Assembly (NCBI GenBank): GCA_046049215.1
Contig: JBJOER010000015.1
Coordinates: 1-14,022, forward strand
Direction of reading: 5' to 3'
DNA: 14,022 nucleotides
DNA from: JAJTFW01 sp046049215
GTDB taxonomy: Bacteria > Bacteroidota > Bacteroidia > AKYH767-A > OLB10
The first letter of the stretch is position 1. Every line of letters begins with the position of its first letter. Both the position numbers and the translations under genes were made by a program. Shown in pieces: positions 5,227 to 12,117 of this stretch. Below the pieces are notes generated by a model that did not search any database, was not told the origin of the DNA, and saw only the letters and a list, made by a program, of their open reading frames with translations.

Positions 5227-8037
5227 TTAGTGCGCCTCCAGCCAGTTACTGCCTGTTCCGGCCTCGACAATTACCGGGATGCTCAGTGGCAAGGCCTGCT
5301 CCATGTAGTGGACTACAAGTCCTTTCACCTCGTCGGCCTCTTCCCGGGGCACATCGAGCACGAGTTCGTCGTGCACCTGCAGGATCAGTCTTGCCCGTAG
5401 CTTGCTGTTGGCCAAAGTCCGGTGGAGTGGGATCATGGCCAGCTTGATCATATCGGCCGCAGTGCCTTGTATCGGTGCGTTGATGGCATTGCGTTCGGCA
5501 AACCCCCTTACGGTTTGGTTCTGGCTATTGATGTCGCGTAGGTAGCGCCTTCTTCCAAGTAGTGTTTCAACATAGCCCATCTTGCGAGCTCCGGAGATAG
5601 ACTGGTCCATGTAGTCCTTGATGAGCGGATACTGGATGAAGTAGTTTTCGATGATGGAAGCAGCTTCCTTGCGGGGGATGTTCAGCCGCTCGGAAAGGCC
5701 GAAGGCGGAGATTCCGTAAATGATCCCGAAGTTGACCATCTTGGCGCGGCGACGCATTTCGGAAGTGACTTCTTCGAGTGGCACACCGAACACCTTCGAT
5801 GCGGTGGAGGCATGTACGTCGAGTCCGTTTGTGAATGCTTCCGTCAGCCCCGGGTCTCGGCACAAATGGGCCATGATGCGCAATTCGATCTGGGAGTAGT
5901 CGGCCGATACCAATACATGGTTTTCGTCGCGGGGAACGAAGGCTTTTCGGATCTCACGTCCTCTGGCCGTACGGATGGGGATGTTCTGCAGGTTGGGATT
6001 GTCTGAACTCAAACGGCCGGTGACCGCCACCACTTGGTTGAAGGTGGTGTGGATGCGTCCGGTCCGGGGGTTGATGAGTTGTGGTAAGGCATCGACGTAA
6101 GTGGATTTCAGCTTGACCAGTTCTCGGTAGTCGAGGATCTGGTTAACGATGGGGTGCTTGCCGGCGAGTTTGCTGAGGATGTCCTCACTGGTGGCGTACT
6201 GTCCGGTCTTGGTCTTCTTGGGTTTTTCGTCGATGCGTAGGATTTCGAAGAGAATGTCGCCGACCTGCTTTGGGGAGGAGACGTTGAAGGGTGTTCCGGC
6301 CATCTCCTGGATTCCGCGGTCGAGTATACGGATGTCGTCTTCCAGTTGTTTGCTGATCTCATGCAGCGCACGTATGTCGATCCGTACGCCTTCGCGTTCC
6401 ATGCCTGCAAGCACCGGGATGAGCGGGATCTCCACTTCCTCGAAAAGCTTGCGTGTTCCGGTCTCATCCAATTTCGGCTCGAAGGTGTTTTTGAGTTGTA
6501 GTGTGATGTCGGCATCCTCTGCGGCGTACTCGCGGATAGCTTCCGGATCGGCATCGCGCATGCTCCCTTGTTCTTTTCCTTTTTTCCCGATGAGTTGTTC
6601 GATGGGTACCGGCGAGTAGTGCAGGTAGGTTTCAGCCAGGACATTCATGTTGTGTCGCATCTCCGGTTGGATGAGGTAATGCGCCACCATGGTGTCGAAC
6701 AGCTTGCAGCGGGGATGGATACCGCGAGAGGCGAGTATGTGCAGGTCGTACTTGATGTTCTGTCCGATGAGCAGGGCGTCTTCTCTTGCGAACACCGGCC
6801 GGAACATGTCCAGGATCTCCTGTGTTTTGGTCGGATCCGCCGGCAGGGGCACCCACCATCCGGTGTGTGCTTCGGTACTGAAGGAAAGCCCGACCGGTTC
6901 GGCCCGGAGGGGGTCGAGTCCGGTGGTTTCCGTATCGAAACTGATGGAAGCAGCTTTCATCAGTTCCCCGACGAGCGCCTGGATCGGCTCGCTCCCTTCC
7001 ACGGTGGTGTAGGTATGTGGCGTGTCGGAGATGGTATGGAGGAGCGTTTCGCCTTCATCGGTTTCCGGTACAACTTCTTCTCTTGCTATCGGTGCTGCCT
7101 GTCCGAAAAGATCCATTTGTCCCCCAGGAGCAACGGCAGGTGTCGGAATAGGGATTTCTTCGCCAAGCACCTGCTGGGCCAATCGCCGGAACTCCAGTTC
7201 CTTGAAAAGTTCCACAAGCAGCTCCTTGTCCGGGTCGTTGAGTTCCAGATCGGTTTCGTCGAATGCCACGGGAACATCGCAGTGGATGGTGGCTAACTGC
7301 CGTGAAAGCAGTGCGATGTCGCGGTTGTTTTCGATTTTTTCCCTGAGCTTTCCTTTGAGTTGGTCGGTGTTGGCCAGCAGGTTGTCGATGGATCCGAATT
7401 GCTGCACCAATTGGGTGGCGGTTTTTTCACCTACGCCGGGAACCCCGGGGATGTTGTCCACCGAGTCGCCCATCAGACCAAGGATATCGATGACCTGGTC
7501 GGGTCGGGTGATGCCGTATTTGGCACAGATCTCTTTCACACCCAGGATCTCGGCCCCGTTGCCCATGCGGGCGGGCTTGTAGATGTGCACCATGCCGGTG
7601 ACGAGCTGACCGTAGTCCTTGTCGGGGGTCATCATGAAGGTGACAAATCCCGCCTGCTCGGCTTTGCGTGCAAGCGTGCCGATGATGTCGTCGGCCTCGA
7701 AGCCGTCCATTTCAATGACGGGGATGTTGAAGGCTTTGACCAGGCGCTTGATGTAGGGGATGGACAAGGCGATGTCCTCCGGGATCTCCTCGCGGTGGGC
7801 CTTGTAGTCGGCGAAAGCTTCGTGGCGGTGTGTAGGTGCTGCGGTATCGAATACCACGGCGATGTGCGTGGGTTTCTCTTTCTTCAGGATCTCTAGCAGG
7901 GTGTTCGTAAAACCGAACATCGCTGAGGTGTTCAGTCCCTTGGAATTGATCCGGTGATTGTTGCTGAAGGCGAAGTAGGCACGGAAGACCAGGGCCATCG
8001 CATCGAGCAGGAATAGTTTTTTCGGTTCGGCATTCAT
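5227..8037 (-). CDS. polA: DNA polymerase I
   Basis: A 936-residue, full-length DNA polymerase I for Okazaki fragment maturation and repair synthesis. Residues 1-290 are the 5'-nuclease: LLDAMALVFRAYF (10-22), VVFDTAAPTHRHE (61-73), the acidic EADDIIG (114-120), TPDKD (137-141), and GLMGDSVDNIPGVPGVGEKTA (187-207) with its helix-hairpin-helix. About 345-530 is the 3'-5' exonuclease with its DEDDy residues kept: FDTETTG (367-373), GQNIKYDLH (425-433) and EYAAEDAD (503-510). Proofreading therefore looks active, unlike Taq. About 535-936 is the polymerase: motif A SADYSQIELR (711-720), motif B RRRAKMVNFGIIYG (762-775) with Phe770 at the E. coli F762 position, and motif C QVHDELV (887-893). A linker of roughly 290-345 holds the variable PTPAVAPGGQMDLFGQ segment. 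The start is ATG 8037. A TACTTTTA at 8050-8043 could be its -7 element with almost no leader. Confidence 0.98.
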   Translation of the reverse strand: MNAEPKKLFLLDAMALVFRAYFAFSNNHRINSKGLNTSAMFGFTNTLLEILKKEKPTHIAVVFDTAAPTHRHEAFADYKAHREEIPEDIALSIPYIKRLVKAFNIPVIEMDGFEADDIIGTLARKAEQAGFVTFMMTPDKDYGQLVTGMVHIYKPARMGNGAEILGVKEICAKYGITRPDQVIDILGLMGDSVDNIPGVPGVGEKTATQLVQQFGSIDNLLANTDQLKGKLREKIENNRDIALLSRQLATIHCDVPVAFDETDLELNDPDKELLVELFKELEFRRLAQQVLGEEIPIPTPAVAPGGQMDLFGQAAPIAREEVVPETDEGETLLHTISDTPHTYTTVEGSEPIQALVGELMKAASISFDTETTGLDPLRAEPVGLSFSTEAHTGWWVPLPADPTKTQEILDMFRPVFAREDALLIGQNIKYDLHILASRGIHPRCKLFDTMVAHYLIQPEMRHNMNVLAETYLHYSPVPIEQLIGKKGKEQGSMRDADPEAIREYAAEDADITLQLKNTFEPKLDETGTRKLFEEVEIPLIPVLAGMEREGVRIDIRALHEISKQLEDDIRILDRGIQEMAGTPFNVSSPKQVGDILFEILRIDEKPKKTKTGQYATSEDILSKLAGKHPIVNQILDYRELVKLKSTYVDALPQLINPRTGRIHTTFNQVVAVTGRLSSDNPNLQNIPIRTARGREIRKAFVPRDENHVLVSADYSQIELRIMAHLCRDPGLTEAFTNGLDVHASTASKVFGVPLEEVTSEMRRRAKMVNFGIIYGISAFGLSERLNIPRKEAASIIENYFIQYPLIKDYMDQSISGARKMGYVETLLGRRRYLRDINSQNQTVRGFAERNAINAPIQGTAADMIKLAMIPLHRTLANSKLRARLILQVHDELVLDVPREEADEVKGLVVHYMEQALPLSIPVIVEAGTGSNWLEAH

Positions 8038-8065
8038 CGCCGTAAAAGTAGGGACTCGGTTCGTG

Positions 8066-8075
8066 CCGCATGCGG
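8066..8075. promoter_or_regulatory. 10-bp perfect palindrome in the polA/yjbR-type divergent region
   Basis: CCGCATGCGG is fully self-complementary. It lies 28 bases above the polA start codon and about 30 bases upstream of the -33 element of the divergent gene. It could be a dimeric repressor or activator site, but a single copy with no known family match is weak evidence. Confidence 0.2.
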
Positions 8076-8103
8076 AACTGCGTGGATTTCAACTTTCATC
8101 TTT

Positions 8104-8137
8104 TTTGCTTTTACACGAAAAGAAGGGGATACTTTTG
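8104..8137 (+). promoter_or_regulatory. Bacteroidota-type promoter of the MmcQ/YjbR-family gene
   Basis: TTTG (8104-8107) is followed after 22 bases by TACTTTTG (8130-8137), an exact TAnnTTTG -7 element. Transcription should begin near 8142, about 15 bases before the ATG at 8157. This excludes the longer upstream reading of the frame from 8070, which would cover the promoter. Confidence 0.7.
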
Positions 8138-8156
8138 CGTAAACCGGGTATCAATC

Positions 8157-8513
8157 ATGTTCATTGACGAATTACGCGAACAGTGCATGGCAAAGCCTTT
8201 CGTCACGGAAGGATTCCCATTCGATGAGGATACGCTTGTTTTCAAAGTGGACGGGAAGATGTTCGCGCTGGTCAATCTATCCGATCCTTCGTGGGTGAAC
8301 CTGAAATGCGATCCCGGGCGGGCGGTTGACTTGCGTGAGCAGTATGAGTCGATCCGTCCCGGTTACCACATGAGTAAAACGCACTGGAATACGGTGAACT
8401 TGCATGCGGGCCTGGACGATGCCCTGATCCGGGGTCTTATTGATCATTCCTACGATGAAGTGATCCGCGGTTTCACCCGAAAGCGCAGGAGGGAGCTGGG
8501 TCTTGAACCCTGA
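8157..8513 (+). CDS. MmcQ/YjbR family protein
   Basis: A 118-residue protein of the MmcQ/YjbR family (a small fold with a double-wing-like DNA-binding shape; cellular role not settled). Family signatures run in order: FVTEGFPFDEDTLVFKVDGKMFAL (15-38), WVNLKCDPGRAVDLREQY (45-62), the GYHMSKTHWNTVNL core (68-81), then LIDHSYDEVIRGFTRKRR (94-111). This is the usual length for a stand-alone member. The start is ATG 8157 (MFIDELREQC). The frame stays open upstream to 8070, but that region holds the promoter and codes nothing family-like. It is divergent from polA and converges with the methyltransferase gene: only five bases separate the two stop codons, and no hairpin lies between them, so the transcripts probably overlap. 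DNA binding is an inference from the family name and fold. Confidence 0.93.
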   Translation: MFIDELREQCMAKPFVTEGFPFDEDTLVFKVDGKMFALVNLSDPSWVNLKCDPGRAVDLREQYESIRPGYHMSKTHWNTVNLHAGLDDALIRGLIDHSYDEVIRGFTRKRRRELGLEP

Positions 8514-8518
8514 TTGTT

Positions 8519-9721
8519 TCAGCCCTCTTTCTCGGTCATGATGACTGCAGGGTGTCCGTCATGTTTTGTCACGAAGAAAAGCCACAGAGGTTCACCCGAT
8601 GGGATGCGGAGTTGCGCGATCACCTGTTGGGACTGCTCGGGAAAGTTGTAAAATAGCATTCTTGCCGGGCGACCCGCCATCCATTCCAGAATCTCCGCGG
8701 GCCGGTACGGTAGCGTGTCGAGGATTCGGAAGCGACGGCCAGGAAAATCCCTTTCTAACTTTTCCGACGTGAACAAGTGGGTGTTGGGGTGAAGGGCCTC
8801 CAAACCGAAATTTTCGCGGAGTTGAGGCCATGCGACGGCTTTTCGAACCGCCGCATGGGGTTCATACAGCCAGGTTTTCGGTTCCCCGGTGGAAACGGCA
8901 GCATCTCCGCTTTCTCTGAAGTGAAAGTCGAAATCCGGCAATCCGGATTCCAGTTCGGTGCAAATTATCCTGGGATTTTTCACTTGTCCGCTTGTATCCC
9001 TTTCCAGATGAAACAGGATTTCACGGCATTCCCCCTTCCAGGAAAGGATGTCCACGCGCGTCGCCTCGGGCAACAGCCTCAATCCTTCGTGCAGATCGAA
9101 CATGGGCGAGAGTTTGATCAATAGCCGACCGACCTGTTCGAGGATGTTCCTTTTCAAACCCAATACATCGGGCTGAAGGTCCTTTAAAAGGAAGACTTTT
9201 CGTCCGGTAGTACTTCGTCGCGAAGGATCCAGGTAAACCAACTCCGCTCCTTGCGGTAGTCCTTGCAAGAGGGCCTCTTCTGCTGTGTTTTGTTGGAATC
9301 GCACATTGGTTCTACCCAGTGCAGCCAGATTGTGTTGAGCTGCAAGTACCCGGTCTCCATCGGGTTCATTGTAAATCACCGAACCGGCCGCCTCGCAAAA
9401 GGCCCAGGTATCGATTCCCAATCCCCCGGTGAGATCGGCTACGGCCATTCCCCGGACGAATTGCGATTTGTACCGTGCAGTAGCTTCTGACGAGCATTGC
9501 TCCAGGCTGAGTGCATCGGGATAAATGATGTCCGGGTTGAGGTACCACGTCGGCAGTTTGTGACGGGCGATCTGGCGTCCTTTCACCTGCTGCAAAAGGA
9601 AACGCAGAGGGATGCCCGGCTTTCCTGAGTAGCGGAGAGCCAGTCCGGCGGCATCTTCGTTCTCGTGCTGCTCAATCCAATCCTTCCAACGGGGATCAAG
9701 GTGTTCCGATGGAGTATTCAT
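8519..9721 (-). CDS. Class I SAM-dependent methyltransferase with THUMP-like C-terminal region (PG_1098 type)
   Basis: A 400-residue protein from ATG 9721 (MNTPSEHLDPRW). The frame continues upstream to 9823, but that extension would overlap the divergent DUF502 gene and adds nothing family-like. Residues 1-85 are a helical N-terminal region, as in the Porphyromonas PG_1098 group. A Rossmann-type methyltransferase follows: motif I VADLTGGLGIDTWAF (94-108), an acidic SAM-ribose site in YNEPDGDRVLAAQHN (117-131), and motif IV VYLDPSRRS (162-170), a DPPY-like catalytic loop of the kind used by enzymes that methylate RNA bases. KLSPMFDL (203-210) comes next. The C-terminal third (about 310-400, RFRILDTLPYRPAEI... 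to the end) fits the THUMP-like domain. The substrate is not known; rRNA or tRNA is a reasonable inference. The stop codon lies five bases from that of the convergent YjbR-type gene. Confidence 0.92.
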   Translation of the reverse strand: MNTPSEHLDPRWKDWIEQHENEDAAGLALRYSGKPGIPLRFLLQQVKGRQIARHKLPTWYLNPDIIYPDALSLEQCSSEATARYKSQFVRGMAVADLTGGLGIDTWAFCEAAGSVIYNEPDGDRVLAAQHNLAALGRTNVRFQQNTAEEALLQGLPQGAELVYLDPSRRSTTGRKVFLLKDLQPDVLGLKRNILEQVGRLLIKLSPMFDLHEGLRLLPEATRVDILSWKGECREILFHLERDTSGQVKNPRIICTELESGLPDFDFHFRESGDAAVSTGEPKTWLYEPHAAVRKAVAWPQLRENFGLEALHPNTHLFTSEKLERDFPGRRFRILDTLPYRPAEILEWMAGRPARMLFYNFPEQSQQVIAQLRIPSGEPLWLFFVTKHDGHPAVIMTEKEG

Positions 9722-9726
9722 CCCCG

Positions 9727-9756
9727 CAAAGAAAAAGGGAAATCCCGAGCGTCCAA
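9727..9756 (-). promoter_or_regulatory. Possible promoter of the methyltransferase gene
   Basis: On the minus strand, TTG (9756-9754), 19 bases, then TTTCTTTG (9734-9727), one base off TAnnTTTG. Transcription would begin near 9721-9723, at or next to the ATG, giving an almost leaderless message. The spacing is good but the -7 match is imperfect. Confidence 0.32.
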
Positions 9757-9806
9757 GCCTTCGATTTTCGGATATTTGCGCTCCCGGTAAAACCTGGCGG
9801 ATGCTC

Positions 9807-10388
9807 ATGAAAAAGTTAGCCAATTATTTCTTCCAGGGTCTGCTACTTGTGGTTCCGGCGGCGGTCACTTTTTATGTCGTTTATCTGGCCATCATCTGGA
9901 TGGATAACCTGGTGCCATTGCGTGTGCCCATTACCGTGCCCTGGTCGGACGACTTTGCACTGCCGGGCATTGGAATCCTGATCATCCTGGCAGTCATCAC
10001 GCTCTTGGGATATATTGGAACACGTTTCGTTCGCAACCCCTTCTTCCTCATGTTCGAGGCCCTGATGGAACGAACCCCTCTGCTCAAGGTGATCTACTCT
10101 TCAGTAAAGGACCTGATCGAAGCCTTCGTAGGGGAGAAGAAGCGTTTCAATCAGCCGGTGCTGGTCACGGTCAACAACAACCCGGTGGTACAGCGCATCG
10201 GCTTCATCACCGAAAACGATTTGTCTGAACTGGGACTTGAGAAGGAAAAGATGGCCGTGTACCTGCCTTTCTCCTATGGATTCAACGGGCAGTTGTTGAT
10301 CGTCGACTCCGAAAACGTTCGTAAACTCGATGCCTCCGGTACTGAAATGATGAAGTTCGTCATTTCCGGCGGTGTTACTGATATCTGA
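9807..10388 (+). CDS. DUF502 family inner-membrane protein
   Basis: 193 residues from ATG 9807 (MKKLANYFFQ); an ATG two codons earlier at 9801 is equally possible. The N-terminus has a membrane segment (about 8-30, YFFQGLLLVVPAAVTFYVVYL..). A loop with VPITVPW follows, then a second segment (about 53-75, GIGILIILAVITLLGYIGTRFV). The rest is soluble: RTPLLKVIYSSVKDLIEAFVGEKKRF (88-113), PVLVTVNNNPVVQRIGFITE (115-134), and YLPFSYGFNGQLLIVDSENVRKLD (152-175). The two-helix start, the 'P....IYSS.KD..EAF' block and the G-x-x-T region are the DUF502 (PF04367) signature; members occur in bacteria and plants. The biochemical role is unknown. It heads the plus-strand gene run, and its stop codon is six bases from the next start codon in the same frame. 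A weak GATATTTG (9771-9778) could be the promoter -7 element. Confidence 0.92.
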   Translation: MKKLANYFFQGLLLVVPAAVTFYVVYLAIIWMDNLVPLRVPITVPWSDDFALPGIGILIILAVITLLGYIGTRFVRNPFFLMFEALMERTPLLKVIYSSVKDLIEAFVGEKKRFNQPVLVTVNNNPVVQRIGFITENDLSELGLEKEKMAVYLPFSYGFNGQLLIVDSENVRKLDASGTEMMKFVISGGVTDI

Positions 10389-10394
10389 CCTGAA

Positions 10395-11057
10395 TTGAAA
10401 AAGATCCTTCTTTCACTTTTGATCGTGCTGATTGTGCAGGGATTGGACGCGCAGACGGTTTCCGTTGAGCCTTCCATTGAGCGGATCGGAAAGGGATACA
10501 ATGCAGCCTACAGGATTGAGATTCCCTATGCCGATCCTGCTTTTGTGGAGAAAGAATGGCGTAGTTTCCTGAAGGAGCACAATGCCAAAGTGAAGGGTTC
10601 CAAAGGTGAAGTCAACGGCGAAGAAGTGGTCATTGCCGCGCTGGGAAGCGATCCTATGCGGTTCCTTTCTGATGTCGGCGAGTCATCTGCAGGAACGCTC
10701 GTTCGGGTTGCTGTAGAACGCAATCAGTCCTTTGTATCGAAGGCTACCCATCCCGAAACGGCGAGTCAGCTTCAGGGGTTGTTCAGGCGATGGTCTCTTG
10801 ATGTGGCTGTGGCCTCCATGAACCGGCAAATCGAATCAGCCAAGGAACTTATTGAGAAGCAGAACCGTGAGGTGGAATCCCTTGGTCGTTCCACCAAACG
10901 TCTCGAGCAGAGTAACGAAAGCCTGCGTAAGCAGCTCGAGGCCAACGAGAAAATGATTGAGGAAAACAAGGTGAATGTCAACGCACTCACCAATGGACTC
11001 GAGGAGCAGAATAAACTGCTTCTGGAGCTTGAAAAAAAGAAATCAGCATTGAAATGA
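10395..11057 (+). CDS. Exported coiled-coil protein of unknown function (TTG start)
   Basis: A 220-residue protein. The only usable start is TTG at 10395: the upstream codons read TGA-CCT-GAA-TTG, and the next in-frame ATG is about 87 codons inside. The TTG start yields a clear signal peptide (KKILLSLLIVLIVQGLDAQ, cleavage near Ala19 or Gln20). Residues 21-115 form an alpha/beta region with EKEWRSFLKEHNAKVKGSKGEV (52-73) and VRVAVERNQSFV (103-114). This 'W..FLK...K.K...G' pattern occurs in uncharacterised Bacteroidota periplasmic proteins. Residues 141-218 are a long heptad-like coiled coil rich in Glu, Lys, Gln and Leu (IESAKELIEKQNREVESL..., LEEQNKLLLELEKKK). No membrane segment beyond the signal is seen. 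Its stop overlaps the tdh start (ATGA), so they are translationally coupled. Function unknown; a periplasmic, self-associating protein is the inference. Confidence 0.82.
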   Translation: MKKILLSLLIVLIVQGLDAQTVSVEPSIERIGKGYNAAYRIEIPYADPAFVEKEWRSFLKEHNAKVKGSKGEVNGEEVVIAALGSDPMRFLSDVGESSAGTLVRVAVERNQSFVSKATHPETASQLQGLFRRWSLDVAVASMNRQIESAKELIEKQNREVESLGRSTKRLEQSNESLRKQLEANEKMIEENKVNVNALTNGLEEQNKLLLELEKKKSALK

Positions 11058-12025
11058 TGGATATGCGAAACGGAGATACGATACTGGTACTTGGTGCCGG
11101 CGGACAGATCGGCACAGACCTCGTTTATACTCTGCGTCAGCAACGGGTTGGCTCTGCCGTCATAGCGGCCGACCTGAAGCCGCAGTCGGGATTCCTGGCA
11201 GAGAGCGGGCCATTCATGCAGATCGACGTGCTGGATGCACAGGCGGTTGCTGACTGCATCCGTTCGAACAAAGTGAAGCAAGTTTACCTGCTTGCCGCCC
11301 TGCTGAGCGCCACCGCCGAGCAGAAGCCGAAGTCGGCCTGGCGCCTGAACATGGAGGGTTTGTTCAATGTCCTCGATATCGCTCGGGAACTCGAAGGTCT
11401 GCAGATTTTCTGGCCCAGCAGCATCGCGGTGTTCGGTCCCACTACGCCCCGATCAGGTACTCCCCAATTCACCGTCATGGAACCGACCACCATATACGGC
11501 ATCAGTAAGCTGGCCGGTGAGCGCTGGTGCGAATACTACCATTTGAAATACGGTGTGGATGTCCGCAGTTTGCGCTATCCGGGATTGATCAGTTACAAGG
11601 CCCACCCCGGTGGAGGGACTACGGATTATGCCGTGGACATCTTCCATCAGGCCCTCGATCAAGGTCAATACACTTGTTTCCTGCGCGAGGATACCGCCCT
11701 TCCCATGATGTATATGCCGGATGCCATCCGGGCCACACTCGAGCTCATGGAAGCCCCGTCGGACCGTGTGCACATCCGCGGCAGCTATAACCTGGGAGGC
11801 ATCAGCTTCACGCCGAAGGAGATCGCCGCCGAAATTTCGCGTCATATCTCCGGATTCCACGTCGATTACGCTCCTGATTACCGTCAGGCCATCGCCGACT
11901 CCTGGCCCGATAGTATAGATGACAGCCGTGCCCGCGAAGACTGGGGTTGGAATGCGGAGTATGACCTGCAGTCGATGACCACTGACATGCTCCTGCACCT
12001 CAAGGAGGCCCGGCAGATGGCTTGA
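11054..12025 (+). CDS. tdh: L-threonine 3-dehydrogenase, short-chain dehydrogenase type
   Basis: 323 residues from ATG 11054, overlapping the previous stop by four bases (ATGs at 11057 and 11063 are alternatives). It oxidises L-threonine to 2-amino-3-oxobutyrate with NAD+, the first step of threonine breakdown to glycine and acetyl-CoA. It is the epimerase-like SDR form, not the zinc alcohol-dehydrogenase form. The Rossmann start is VLGAGGQIGTDL (12-23), then GPFMQIDVLD (52-61) and YLLAALLSATAE (78-89). Next come LNMEGLFNVLDIARE (98-112), IFWPSSIAVFGPTTP (118-132) with the catalytic Ser, and Tyr148-x3-Lys152 in IYGISK. RYPGLISYKAHPGGGTTDYAVDIFH (174-198) and YNLGGISFTPKEIA (245-258) are typical of this subgroup, as is IADSWPDSIDDSRAREDWGW (280-299). 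The partner 2-amino-3-ketobutyrate CoA ligase (kbl) is not in the window. Confidence 0.95.
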   Translation: MMDMRNGDTILVLGAGGQIGTDLVYTLRQQRVGSAVIAADLKPQSGFLAESGPFMQIDVLDAQAVADCIRSNKVKQVYLLAALLSATAEQKPKSAWRLNMEGLFNVLDIARELEGLQIFWPSSIAVFGPTTPRSGTPQFTVMEPTTIYGISKLAGERWCEYYHLKYGVDVRSLRYPGLISYKAHPGGGTTDYAVDIFHQALDQGQYTCFLREDTALPMMYMPDAIRATLELMEAPSDRVHIRGSYNLGGISFTPKEIAAEISRHISGFHVDYAPDYRQAIADSWPDSIDDSRAREDWGWNAEYDLQSMTTDMLLHLKEARQMA

Positions 12026-12117
12026 ATATCCGGCCAGCCATACGGGTTGCCGAAAAATACAAATCAGTACACGCATCCATCCCAAGCCCTCTAAATCAAC
12101 CGAAATCCATTTTCCTC

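Noticed and set aside
6568..7296. Plus-strand open frame of 242 codons inside polA
   Set aside because: It is antisense to the exonuclease and linker part of polA and resembles no known protein; it follows from codon bias of the real gene.
9722..9823. Upstream extension of the methyltransferase frame
   Set aside because: It would overlap the divergent DUF502 start and its presumed promoter; family members begin near the ATG at 9721.
12022..12117. Upstream extension of the cysS frame, overlapping the tdh stop
   Set aside because: The 32 extra residues are unlike the CysS N-terminus, which starts naturally at MQHPLQLTNSLTRKK; the extension begins at a non-ATG codon.
12026..12117. Separate promoter for cysS in the 92-base gap after tdh
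   Set aside because: No TAnnTTTG box with an acceptable TTG was found; TACAAATC near 12058 is too far from the pattern.
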